Source: Conexibacter sp.
GTDB taxonomy: Bacteria > Actinomycetota > Thermoleophilia > Solirubrobacterales > Solirubrobacteraceae
Direction: 5' to 3'
Assembly (NCBI GenBank): GCA_025964295.1
Contig: JAOPZD010000598.1
Location: forward strand, 1 to 8,387
Length of the DNA: 8,387 nucleotides
The position numbers were made by a program, and so were the translations under genes. The notes beneath the pieces are model-generated. The model saw only the letters and a list, made by a program, of their open reading frames with translations. It ran no database searches and was not told where the DNA came from. Shown here in pieces: positions 1-6,318 of this stretch. Positions within the stretch are counted from its first letter, which is position 1. Every line of letters starts with the position of its first letter.

Positions 1-15
1 TGGGACAGGGCGCGG

Positions 16-49
16 CGCGCCGGCGGCGGCGGCTCAGGCCGCCGGCGCG
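16..49. repeat. 12-bp perfect inverted repeat at the 3' end of the TetR gene
   Basis: Bases 16-27 (CGCGCCGGCGGC) are the exact reverse complement of 38-49, with a 10-nt loop at 28-37. The TetR stop codon (34-36) lies in the loop. No T run follows on either strand, so this is not a standard intrinsic terminator. A stable GC-rich stem at a gene end may still stop RNA polymerase or protect the mRNA 3' end. In DNA this rich in G and C, a chance origin cannot be excluded. Confidence 0.45.
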
Positions 50-672
50 TCGGCCTCGAACAGCGCGACGAGCGAGGCGCGGCAGAACGGCCACTGCTTG
101 CGCGCGCGGTCGCCGCCGGGGTGCAGCGTGTCGAGCAGCGTCAGCCCGCGGATCGTCGCGACCGACATCTCCACGAGGCGCTCGAAGTCCGGGCGGCCGG
201 CCGCGTCGGGGAACAGCCGCCGCGCGAGCTCGACCGTCTGGCGGTCCAGCTGGCGCTCGACGGCCACCAGGTGCGGGCGCAGCTCCGGGTCGGTCCGCGC
301 GGCCGACCAGAGGTCGAGCGCGCCCTGGAAGAGCGGATTGGCGTAGTTGGACCACAAGAGGTCCAGGCCCTCCGCGACGCGCTCGCGGCCGGTCGGCAGC
401 GCGTCGACCAGCGTCAGCAGCTCGTCGCGCCGCTTGGCCGCCAGGTGCTCGATCGCGGCGGTCACCAGCGCCCCGCGCGTCTGGAAGTGGTGCAGGTGCG
501 CGCCGCGGGAGAGGCCCGCCCGCTCCGCCACCCGCGCGGTGGTCGTGTTGGCGTAGCCGTCCTCGACCAGGCAGAGCAGCGTCGCGTCGAGCAGCGCCTC
601 GCGCGTCGCGGCCGAGCGCTCGGCCTGGTTGCGACGGGGCTGCGACGGCTTGCGGGCGGGAGAGACCGACAT
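34..672 (-). CDS. TetR/AcrR-family transcriptional repressor
   Basis: This is a 212-residue DNA-binding regulator of the usual TetR length. After a basic, Pro/Arg-rich N-terminal tail (residues 1-22), the DNA-binding domain covers about residues 23-70. Its helix-turn-helix lies near 43-62 (TTTARVAERAGLSRGAHLHHF region). The rest should form the helical ligand-binding and dimer domain, which is variable in this family, so no ligand can be read from it. It is divergent from the fadA-fadB operon, with 87 nt between the two start codons. By family habit it probably represses that operon and itself, with an acyl-CoA as a plausible inducer; this is inference. I chose the ATG at 672. A GTG at 735 would add 21 residues but would leave little room for a promoter. 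No clear Shine-Dalgarno site precedes the ATG. A TAGCAT hexamer lies 10 nt upstream, so a very short leader is possible. Confidence 0.9.
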   Translation of the reverse strand: MSVSPARKPSQPRRNQAERSAATREALLDATLLCLVEDGYANTTTARVAERAGLSRGAHLHHFQTRGALVTAAIEHLAAKRRDELLTLVDALPTGRERVAEGLDLLWSNYANPLFQGALDLWSAARTDPELRPHLVAVERQLDRQTVELARRLFPDAAGRPDFERLVEMSVATIRGLTLLDTLHPGGDRARKQWPFCRASLVALFEADAPAA

Positions 673-759
673 TGCGACGGGAATGCTACTTGCGTTCGCG
701 ACTGAATGTTTCTGTGGTAGCTTCCGCGCCCTCACTTTCGACTACGAGGAGTACGAGGA
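673..759. promoter_or_regulatory. Divergent tetR-fadA control region
   Basis: These 87 nt lie between the divergent starts and are clearly richer in A/T than the coding DNA (690-745). For the plus strand, an extended -10 candidate TGG-TAGCTT lies at 715-723 with a poor -35 (TTCGCG at 695-700). For the minus strand, TAGCAT (688-683) could be the tetR -10. A possible operator is the widely spaced inverted pair GCTAC (685-689)/GTAGC (717-721), or the GAATG repeats at 681-685 and 704-708. None of these is a strong TetR palindrome. That the region is regulatory follows from position; the exact boxes are weak. Confidence 0.4.
746..751 (+). promoter_or_regulatory. Ribosome binding site of fadA
   Basis: GAGGAG lies 8 nt before the ATG at 760. 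It fixes that start codon. The same frame is open for only a short distance further upstream and has no better site. Confidence 0.8.
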
Positions 760-1977
<1,218 letters not shown>

Positions 1978-1979
1978 GC

Positions 1980-4172
1980 ATGGCCGAGTCCACGACCATC
2001 AAGTACGACAAGGGGTCCGACGGGATCGTCGTCCTGACGCTGGACGACCCCAACCAGTCGGCCAACACGATGAACCGCGCCTACATCGAGTCGATGGGCG
2101 CGACCGTCGAGCGGCTCGAGGCCGAGAAGGGGGACATCAAGGGCGTCGTGCTGACGTCGGCCAAGAAGACGTTCTTCGCGGGCGGCGACCTCAACGACCT
2201 CAAGTCGGTCACGCGCGAGGACGCGGCGGAGTTCGCCGCGGGCATCCGCGAGGTCAAGGCGCAGCTGCGCCGGCTCGAGACGCTCGGCGTCCCGGTCGTC
2301 GCCGCGATCAACGGCGCCGCGCTGGGCGGCGGGCTGGAGATCGCGCTGGCCGCGCACCACCGCGTCATCGTCGACGACCCGAAGGCCAAGCTGGGCTTCC
2401 CCGAGGTCAAGCTGGGGCTGCTGCCCGGCGGTGGCGGCGTCGTGCGCACCGTGCGCATGTTCGGCATCGTCGACGCGATGATGCAGCTGCTGCTGCAGGG
2501 CCAGGAGAAGCGCCCGGCCCAGTCGCTGGAGATGGGCCTCGTCGGCGAAGTCGTGCCGACCCGCGACGACCTCCTCCCGGCCGCCAGGACGTGGATCGCG
2601 GAGAACCCGGAGGCCGTCCAGCCCTGGGACGTCAAGGGCTACAAGATCCCGGGCGGCACGCCGTCCAACCCCAAGCTGGCGATGAACCTCCCGGCGTTCC
2701 CGGCGAACCTGCGCAAGCAGCTCAAGGGCGCCAACTACCCCGCGCCGCACCACATCATGGCCGCGGCGGTCGAGGGCGCGCAGGTCGACTTCGACACCGC
2801 GATCGAGATCGAGGGCCGGTACTTCACCGACCTCGCGACCGGCCAGGTGGCCAAGAACATGATCCAGGCGTTCTTCTTCGACCTGCAGCAGGTCAACGGC
2901 GACCGCGGCCGGCCGGAGAGCCTCGAGCGCTTCACGCCGACCAAGGTGGTGGTGTTGGGCGCCGGCATGATGGGCGCCGCGATCGCCTACGTCTGCGCGA
3001 AGGCCGGCATCGAGGTCGTGCTCAAGGACGTCGACCAGGCCGCGGCCGACAAGGGCAAGGCCTACTCGCAGAGCCTGGTCGAGAAGGCCGTCGCGCGCGG
3101 CCGCTCCTCGCAGGAGGACGCCGACGCGCTGCTGGCCCGGATCACCGCGACGACCGAGCCCTCCGCGGCCCAGGACGCCGACCTCGTCATCGAGGCGGTG
3201 TTCGAGGACCCCAAGGTCAAGGCCCAGGTCTTCGCCGAGATCGAGCCGTTCCTCAAGCCCAACGCGTTGTTGGGGTCCAACACCTCCACGCTGCCGATCA
3301 CCCAGCTGGCCGAGGGCGTCTCGCGCCCGGCGGACTTCATCGGCCTGCACTTCTTCTCCCCCGTGGACAAGATGCCGCTGCTGGAGATCATCAAGGGCGA
3401 GCAGACCAGCGACGAGACGCTCCACCGCGCGCTCGACGTCGCCAAGGCCATCAAGAAGACGCCGATCGTGGTCAACGACGCGCGCGGGTTCTTCACCTCG
3501 CGCGTGATCGGCACGTTCATCAACGAGGGCCTCGCGATGCTGACCGAGGGCGTCCCGGCGCCGTCGATCGAGCAGGCGTCCGGTCAGGCCGGCTACCCCG
3601 CGCCCGTGCTGCAGCTCATGGACGAGCTCAACATGGAGCTCGCGGCGAAGATCCGCAAGGCCACGCGCGAGGCGGTCGAGGCCGAGGGCGGCGAGTGGCG
3701 CGACCACCCGGCGTTCGCGGTGGTCGACAAGATGCTGGCCGAGGGCCGCGCCGGCAAGCTCCGCGGCGCCGGCTTCTACGACTACGAGGACGGCAAGCGC
3801 GCCGGCCTGTGGCCGGGTCTGCGCGAGCTGTTCCCGCCGGTCGCCGACCCGTCGGCGATCGCGCTGAAGGACCTCGAGGAGCGCATGCTCTTCGCCGAGG
3901 CGCTCGAGACGGTCAAGTGCCTGGACGAGGGCGTGATCGAGTCGGTCGCCGACGCGAACATCGGCTCGATCTTCGGCATCGGCTTCCCGGGCTGGACCGG
4001 CGGCGTGCTCCAGTACATCAACGGATACGACGGCGGCGTGGCCGGGTTCGTGGCCCGCGCGCGCGAGCTGGCCGAGCAGTACGGCGCGCGCTTCGAGCCG
4101 CCGGCGTCCCTGGTCGAGAAGGCCGAGCGCGGGGAGATCTACTCCGACGCGCCCGCGCCGGTCGCGGCCTAG
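1980..4172 (+). CDS. fadB: Bifunctional enoyl-CoA hydratase/3-hydroxyacyl-CoA dehydrogenase, alpha subunit of the fatty acid oxidation complex
   Basis: This 730-residue fusion hydrates 2-enoyl-CoA and then oxidises 3-hydroxyacyl-CoA with NAD+. Residues 1 to about 200 are a crotonase domain. The two catalytic glutamates are E120 (ALGGGLE) and E142 (FPEVKLG), and oxyanion-hole residues lie in AGGD (67-70). A linker helix leads to the Rossmann domain, which starts about 320 with GAGMMG (328-333). The dehydrogenase pair is H457 (GLHFFSPV) and E469 (PLLEII). They are 12 residues apart, as in E. coli FadB (His450/Glu462 from memory). N499 lies in VVNDARGFF. The C-terminal 3HCDH domains run from about 500 to 710. 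The ATG at 1980 is 2 nt after the fadA stop, with GGAGG at 1965-1969 inside fadA, so translation is probably coupled. The size resembles mycobacterial FadB. All key residues are intact, so the protein should be active. Confidence 0.95.
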   Translation: MAESTTIKYDKGSDGIVVLTLDDPNQSANTMNRAYIESMGATVERLEAEKGDIKGVVLTSAKKTFFAGGDLNDLKSVTREDAAEFAAGIREVKAQLRRLETLGVPVVAAINGAALGGGLEIALAAHHRVIVDDPKAKLGFPEVKLGLLPGGGGVVRTVRMFGIVDAMMQLLLQGQEKRPAQSLEMGLVGEVVPTRDDLLPAARTWIAENPEAVQPWDVKGYKIPGGTPSNPKLAMNLPAFPANLRKQLKGANYPAPHHIMAAAVEGAQVDFDTAIEIEGRYFTDLATGQVAKNMIQAFFFDLQQVNGDRGRPESLERFTPTKVVVLGAGMMGAAIAYVCAKAGIEVVLKDVDQAAADKGKAYSQSLVEKAVARGRSSQEDADALLARITATTEPSAAQDADLVIEAVFEDPKVKAQVFAEIEPFLKPNALLGSNTSTLPITQLAEGVSRPADFIGLHFFSPVDKMPLLEIIKGEQTSDETLHRALDVAKAIKKTPIVVNDARGFFTSRVIGTFINEGLAMLTEGVPAPSIEQASGQAGYPAPVLQLMDELNMELAAKIRKATREAVEAEGGEWRDHPAFAVVDKMLAEGRAGKLRGAGFYDYEDGKRAGLWPGLRELFPPVADPSAIALKDLEERMLFAEALETVKCLDEGVIESVADANIGSIFGIGFPGWTGGVLQYINGYDGGVAGFVARARELAEQYGARFEPPASLVEKAERGEIYSDAPAPVAA

Positions 4173-4185
4173 GAGTCCTCCGTGG

Positions 4186-4216
4186 CGGGCCGGCCGGGAG
4201 GTTCCCGGCCGGCTCG
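4186..4216 (+). terminator. Strong GC-rich hairpin after fadB (terminator-like or attenuator)
   Basis: GCCGGCCGGGA (4189-4199) pairs perfectly with TCCCGGCCGGC (4203-4213) around a 3-nt loop. With one G-U pair the stem can extend to 4186/4216, giving 14 pairs. It starts 14 nt after the fadB stop and ends 18 nt before the next gene's ATG. No U tract follows, so it is not a classical intrinsic terminator. Its position suggests transcription ending or attenuation after fadB, or 3' end protection. Confidence 0.6.
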
Positions 4217-4218
4217 AC

Positions 4219-4224
4219 TACGAT
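4219..4224 (+). promoter_or_regulatory. Possible -10 box for a near-leaderless carbonic anhydrase mRNA
   Basis: TACGAT fits the actinobacterial TANNNT pattern. It sits 10 nt before the ATG at 4235, and no Shine-Dalgarno site is visible there. A transcript starting 6-8 nt after this box would have a leader of only a few bases. The -35 position would fall inside the upstream hairpin and has no consensus, so this is a tentative call. Confidence 0.3.
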
Positions 4225-4234
4225 CCGGCGGCGC

Positions 4235-4738
4235 ATGCCCCAGAACGCCGACGAGATGCTCCAGGTCGCGGCCGCCCGCTCCGCGGAGCTCGCCGCCCCG
4301 GGCCTCAGCCCCAGGCCGCGCCGCAAGGTCGCCGTGCTGTCCTGCATGGACACGCGGATCGACCTGTTCCCGATGCTCGGGCTCGAGCGCGGCGACGCGC
4401 ACATCATCCGCAACGCCGGCGGCCTGGTGACCGACGACGCGCTGCGCTCGCTGTCGGCCTCCCAGCGGCTGCTGGGCACCGAGGAGATCGTGCTCGTCAT
4501 GCACGAGGGCTGCGGCCTGCGCAACGCGTCCGAGGACGAGTTCCGCCAGATGCTGGCCGCCGACGGCGTCCTGCCGACCTGGCGCCTGGGCGCCTTCGAC
4601 GACCTCGAGGCCACCCTCGGCCACTCCCTCGCGCGCCTGCGCTCCGCCGGCGAGCTGCCCCACCGCGACCACATCCGCGGCTTCGTCTTCGACCCGGAGG
4701 ACGGCTCGCTGCGCGAGGTCGAGGCGCCCGCGGCCTGA
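4235..4738 (+). CDS. Beta-class carbonic anhydrase
   Basis: This is a 167-residue zinc enzyme expected to interconvert CO2 and bicarbonate in the cytoplasm. The beta-class zinc ligands are visible as C37 in SCMDTR, H90 and C93 in HEGCG. The Asp-Arg dyad that gates the active site is D39/R41. The conserved IIRNAGGLVTDDALRSL block spans 57-73, and the C-terminal RGFVFDPEDG strand is at 148-157. From memory, the layout and length match the short mycobacterial type (Rv1284, about 163 residues). The ATG at 4235 is the only reasonable start: upstream the frame stays open, but there is no nearby ATG or GTG. No Shine-Dalgarno site is seen. The gene follows fadB by 62 nt with a strong hairpin between, so cotranscription is uncertain. 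It is convergent with the next gene. Confidence 0.9.
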   Translation: MPQNADEMLQVAAARSAELAAPGLSPRPRRKVAVLSCMDTRIDLFPMLGLERGDAHIIRNAGGLVTDDALRSLSASQRLLGTEEIVLVMHEGCGLRNASEDEFRQMLAADGVLPTWRLGAFDDLEATLGHSLARLRSAGELPHRDHIRGFVFDPEDGSLREVEAPAA

Positions 4739-4805
4739 GCGATCGCCGCGGCGCCGCCCGTGCGCTCATCCCCGCGCGCCCGGGCCGCCACGCCGCGCCC
4801 CGCGC

Positions 4806-5225
4806 TCAGGCCGGGAGCGTCGCCTCCACCGGGTCGCGGCTGAACCACACCGACAGGCGCGTCCCGGTCCCCGCGCCGGTCTGGGCCTCGAAGCGCTTGC
4901 CCACCGCGACCATCAGCATGAGGCCGTAGCCGAGCCCCGGCGAGTCCGTGCGGGGTCGCAGCCCGTTGCCCTGGTCCTCGACGACGAGCAGGAGCTCCTC
5001 CTCCCCGACGGCAAGCTTGACGTGGACCTCTCCCGGCGAACGTCCGACGTACGCGTGGTTGACGACGTTCGTCACCGCTTCGGAGACGACCAGGGCCACG
5101 TCACTGAGCGGCGGGTCGGGCGTGTCGCACGTCCGCAGCCATTCCACGACAGCATGCCGAGCCGTCGGAACGCTGCGCACCTCGGCTGGCCACGACCACG
5201 CGACGCGGTCTGGCGCAGAGCTCAT
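4806..5225 (-). CDS. RsbW-like ATP-binding protein (GHKL/HATPase_c_2 anti-sigma factor kinase type)
   Basis: This is a 139-residue stand-alone ATPase domain of the kind that serves as an anti-sigma factor and serine kinase in partner-switching systems (RsbW/SpoIIAB family). The Bergerat-fold motifs are present. The N box is SEAVTNVVNHAY (48-59, with E49 and N53), the G1 box is EDQGNG (83-88), and the G2 box is GLGYGL (97-102). The usual closing strand GTGTRLSVWF follows at 119-128. There is no membrane segment or sensor domain, so it is a soluble partner protein. No anti-anti-sigma (STAS) protein, sigma factor or PP2C phosphatase lies beside it in this window, so its partner is unknown. The start is the ATG at 5225. 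It lacks a clear Shine-Dalgarno site; a CAGAAT hexamer lies 9 nt upstream. It is convergent with the carbonic anhydrase gene, with a 67-nt gap that shows no clean terminator. Confidence 0.88.
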   Translation of the reverse strand: MSSAPDRVAWSWPAEVRSVPTARHAVVEWLRTCDTPDPPLSDVALVVSEAVTNVVNHAYVGRSPGEVHVKLAVGEEELLLVVEDQGNGLRPRTDSPGLGYGLMLMVAVGKRFEAQTGAGTGTRLSVWFSRDPVEATLPA

Positions 5226-5316
5226 GACGGCTCGATTCTGGGAGGAACTGTTCTCCCGGCCCTGCCACCGGAACCCGGTACGCCGGCGAAGCCCTTGTGC
5301 AGGGCCGAATCGTCGC

Positions 5317-5352
5317 AGTCGGGTCCTGTTCGGCTGGCGGACCGGACCGACT
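5317..5352. repeat. Imperfect inverted repeat between the DUF2294 and RsbW-like genes
   Basis: AGTCGGGTCC (5317-5326) and GGACCGACT (5344-5352) are complementary apart from one bulged G, with a 17-nt loop. It lies about 60 nt past the DUF2294 stop codon and about 90 nt before the RsbW-like start, both genes being on the minus strand. It could be a 3' end structure of the first mRNA or part of the control region of the second. There is no U run. The rest of this 185-nt gap (5226-5410) shows no gene and no promoter I would defend. Confidence 0.35.
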
Positions 5353-5410
5353 CTCCCTCACAGCCTACCCACCGCATGGCCAGGCGCACGCGCGGATCCT
5401 CGACATCGGA

Positions 5411-5842
5411 CTAGGCCGCGAGCTCGTCCTCCCACCGCGACCGGCCCTCGTAGCCCTCGGGGTGCAGCACGAAGGCCTCGAGCGACGTACCGTCGTCGCC
5501 CGTGTCGATGCCGCTGAGGAACGACCGGACCTTGCGCCCGGTGAATCGCTCCACGGGCACGCAGAACTCGCGGACGTAGGAGTACTGGTAGAGCATCCGC
5601 GTCTCGCGCAGCCGCGCGTCCTCGCCCAGCGCGAGCAGGGTGCGCTCCGCGGGCGTGAGGGTGTCCTCGAGCAGGACGACGATCATGTCCCGCCCCGACC
5701 AGTTCGTGCGCGCCTTCGTCGGGCCGCGGCCGAGCTGATCCTTGTAGAGGCGCACCATCTCGGCCGAGATCGACGCCAGCACGCTCGCCTTGTCGGTGCG
5801 GTCGACCTCGGATTCCGCGTCCGGGGGGATCATGTACGCCAC
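5411..5842 (-). CDS. DUF2294 domain-containing protein
   Basis: This is a 143-residue soluble protein that I recognise as the DUF2294 family by its core. The core includes ISAEMVRLYKDQLGRGPTKARTNW (about 23-46), a LLEDTLTPAERTLL block (about 56-69), and GRKVRSFLSGIDT (about 104-116). No biochemical function is established for the family that I can state with confidence. It has no signal peptide, membrane segment or obvious metal site. The start is uncertain. The GTG at 5842 has AGAGGAG 10 nt upstream, which I favour. The ATG at 5833 would give 140 residues but lies 19 nt from that site. The leader carries an 8-bp stem that would cover the ribosome site. The gene is the last before a 185-nt gap leading to the RsbW-like gene on the same strand; whether the two are linked in function is unknown. 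Confidence 0.85.
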   Translation of the reverse strand: MAYMIPPDAESEVDRTDKASVLASISAEMVRLYKDQLGRGPTKARTNWSGRDMIVVLLEDTLTPAERTLLALGEDARLRETRMLYQYSYVREFCVPVERFTGRKVRSFLSGIDTGDDGTSLEAFVLHPEGYEGRSRWEDELAA

Positions 5843-5850
5843 GCTTTCCG

Positions 5851-5890
5851 GGCTCCTCTGAGAACACCGCGCGCGCAAGGAGGAGGAGCC
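5851..5890 (-). promoter_or_regulatory. Leader hairpin that would mask the DUF2294 ribosome binding site
   Basis: On the minus strand, GGCTCCTC (5890-5883) is the exact complement of GAGGAGCC (5858-5851), which contains the AGGAG core used by the GTG start at 5842. The loop is 24 nt. The upstream arm runs into CCTCCTT (5883-5877), which equals the anti-Shine-Dalgarno tail of 16S rRNA. Pairing would block ribosome entry, so this may be a thermometer-like or ligand/protein-controlled leader. It is a candidate only. Confidence 0.4.
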
Positions 5891-5904
5891 TCGGAGAACC
5901 GAAC

Positions 5905-5980
5905 GGGCAGCGATAGGTCACACGATTCTAGCGGTGCTGCCCAGCCGACGGAAGGCGTCGGCCGGCGTGCGATCGCTGCC
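5905..5980. repeat. Nested and mutually exclusive inverted repeats
   Basis: An outer 9-bp perfect stem (5906-5914 with 5972-5980) encloses a 7-bp hairpin (5944-5962). The left arm can instead use a 7-bp partner at 5936-5942. The minus-strand TAGAAT box lies inside the outer loop. This could be a DNA operator with dyad symmetry or a switchable RNA fold, or it could be chance in GC-rich DNA. Confidence 0.45.
5925..5953 (-). promoter_or_regulatory. Candidate promoter of the DUF2294 gene
   Basis: On the minus strand, TAGAAT (5930-5925) is a five-of-six match to a -10 box. TTCCGT (5953-5948) lies 17 nt upstream at the -35 position but matches poorly. Transcription would start near 5918 and give a leader of about 75 nt that contains the ribosome-site hairpin. 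Confidence 0.4.
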
Positions 5981-6129
5981 TGACACGAGCAGCCGGCCCT
6001 CTCCGCGGGTGAGCCTCCGTCGCCCCGACCGGCCCCGGGAGCCGCCGGCGCATGGGCGGCGAGCGAGGTGGTCGTGGCACGGACGGCCCGCGGCGGTCCG
6101 GCGTCTCGATGGCGCGTACCGTAGCGGGC

Positions 6130-6149
6130 GGCGCGACGCGGCGCGACGG
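6130..6149. repeat. Two-copy 10-bp tandem repeat
   Basis: GGCGCGACGC is followed directly by GGCGCGACGG, differing only at the last base. It lies between the gene-free stretch and the tRNA. No function is apparent. Confidence 0.5.
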
Positions 6150-6167
6150 GGGCGCGGCCGCGCGCAG

Positions 6168-6255
6168 CGGAGGGGGAGGGATTCGAACCCTCGGTACGAC
6201 GAAGCCGTACAACGGTTTTCGAGACCGCCCCGTTCAACCACTCCGGCACCCCTCC
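6168..6255 (-). tRNA. tRNA-Ser, anticodon CGA (reads UCG)
   Basis: This 88-nt class II tRNA folds completely. The acceptor stem is GGAGGGG (6255-6249) with CCCCTCC (6175-6169) and discriminator G at 6168. The anticodon stem GCGGT/ACCGT carries the 7-nt loop CTCGAAA, with anticodon CGA at 6221-6219. The long variable arm GTACG...CGTAC is the serine hallmark. The T arm is GAGGG/CCCTC with loop TTCGAAT. The 3' CCA is not encoded (CTG follows), so it must be added by the CCA enzyme. UCG is heavily used in the neighbouring genes, which fits the need for this tRNA. A TACCCT hexamer at 6284-6279 could be its -10 box, but no -35 is convincing. Confidence 0.97.
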
Positions 6256-6318
6256 GAGGCCCGCTCGGGCGAGGCCGAAGGGTAGCGAGCGCGGCGCGGC
6301 CAGGGCGGTCCGCGGCCC

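Larger units (their letters stand above)
5843..6167. other. 325-nt gene-free stretch with nested inverted repeats
   Basis: No reading frame here looks like a gene. Open frames on both strands run through the tRNA and lack sensible starts. The left half holds the DUF2294 leader and promoter candidate. It also holds GGCAGCGAT (5906-5914), which pairs with ATCGCTGCC (5972-5980) around a smaller hairpin, GCCGACG/CGTCGGC (5944-5950/5956-5962, 5-nt loop). GGGCAGC (5905-5911) can alternatively pair with GCTGCCC (5936-5942). The right half is very GC-rich, with a two-copy 10-bp tandem (6130-6149) and the palindrome GCGCGGCCGCGC (6152-6163) just past the tRNA 3' end. Confidence 0.6.

Noticed and set aside
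4739..4805. Bidirectional terminator between the convergent carbonic anhydrase and RsbW-like genes
   Set aside because: Only short palindromes such as GCGATCGC are present; there is no long stem and no T run.
5226..5410. GGGTAG on the minus strand (near 5366-5371) as a SigB/SigF-type -10 box for the RsbW-like gene
   Set aside because: The -10 half resembles the GGGTA motif, but no GTTT or GGWWT half is present at the right distance upstream, and it lies over 130 nt from the start codon.
5877..5886. Plus-strand AAGGAGGAGG as a ribosome binding site for an unlisted small gene
   Set aside because: No start codon lies within the usual distance downstream. The purine run is better explained as the complement of the pyrimidine-rich arm of the DUF2294 leader.
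5297..5983. 228-codon plus-strand open frame over the DUF2294 gene
   Set aside because: It overlaps the DUF2294 gene in the opposite sense, has no ribosome site at its start and shows no known domain.
6168..6255. tRNA-Ser as an integration site for a mobile element
   Set aside because: No integrase gene and no second copy of the tRNA 3' end are seen in the window, and composition does not change on either side.
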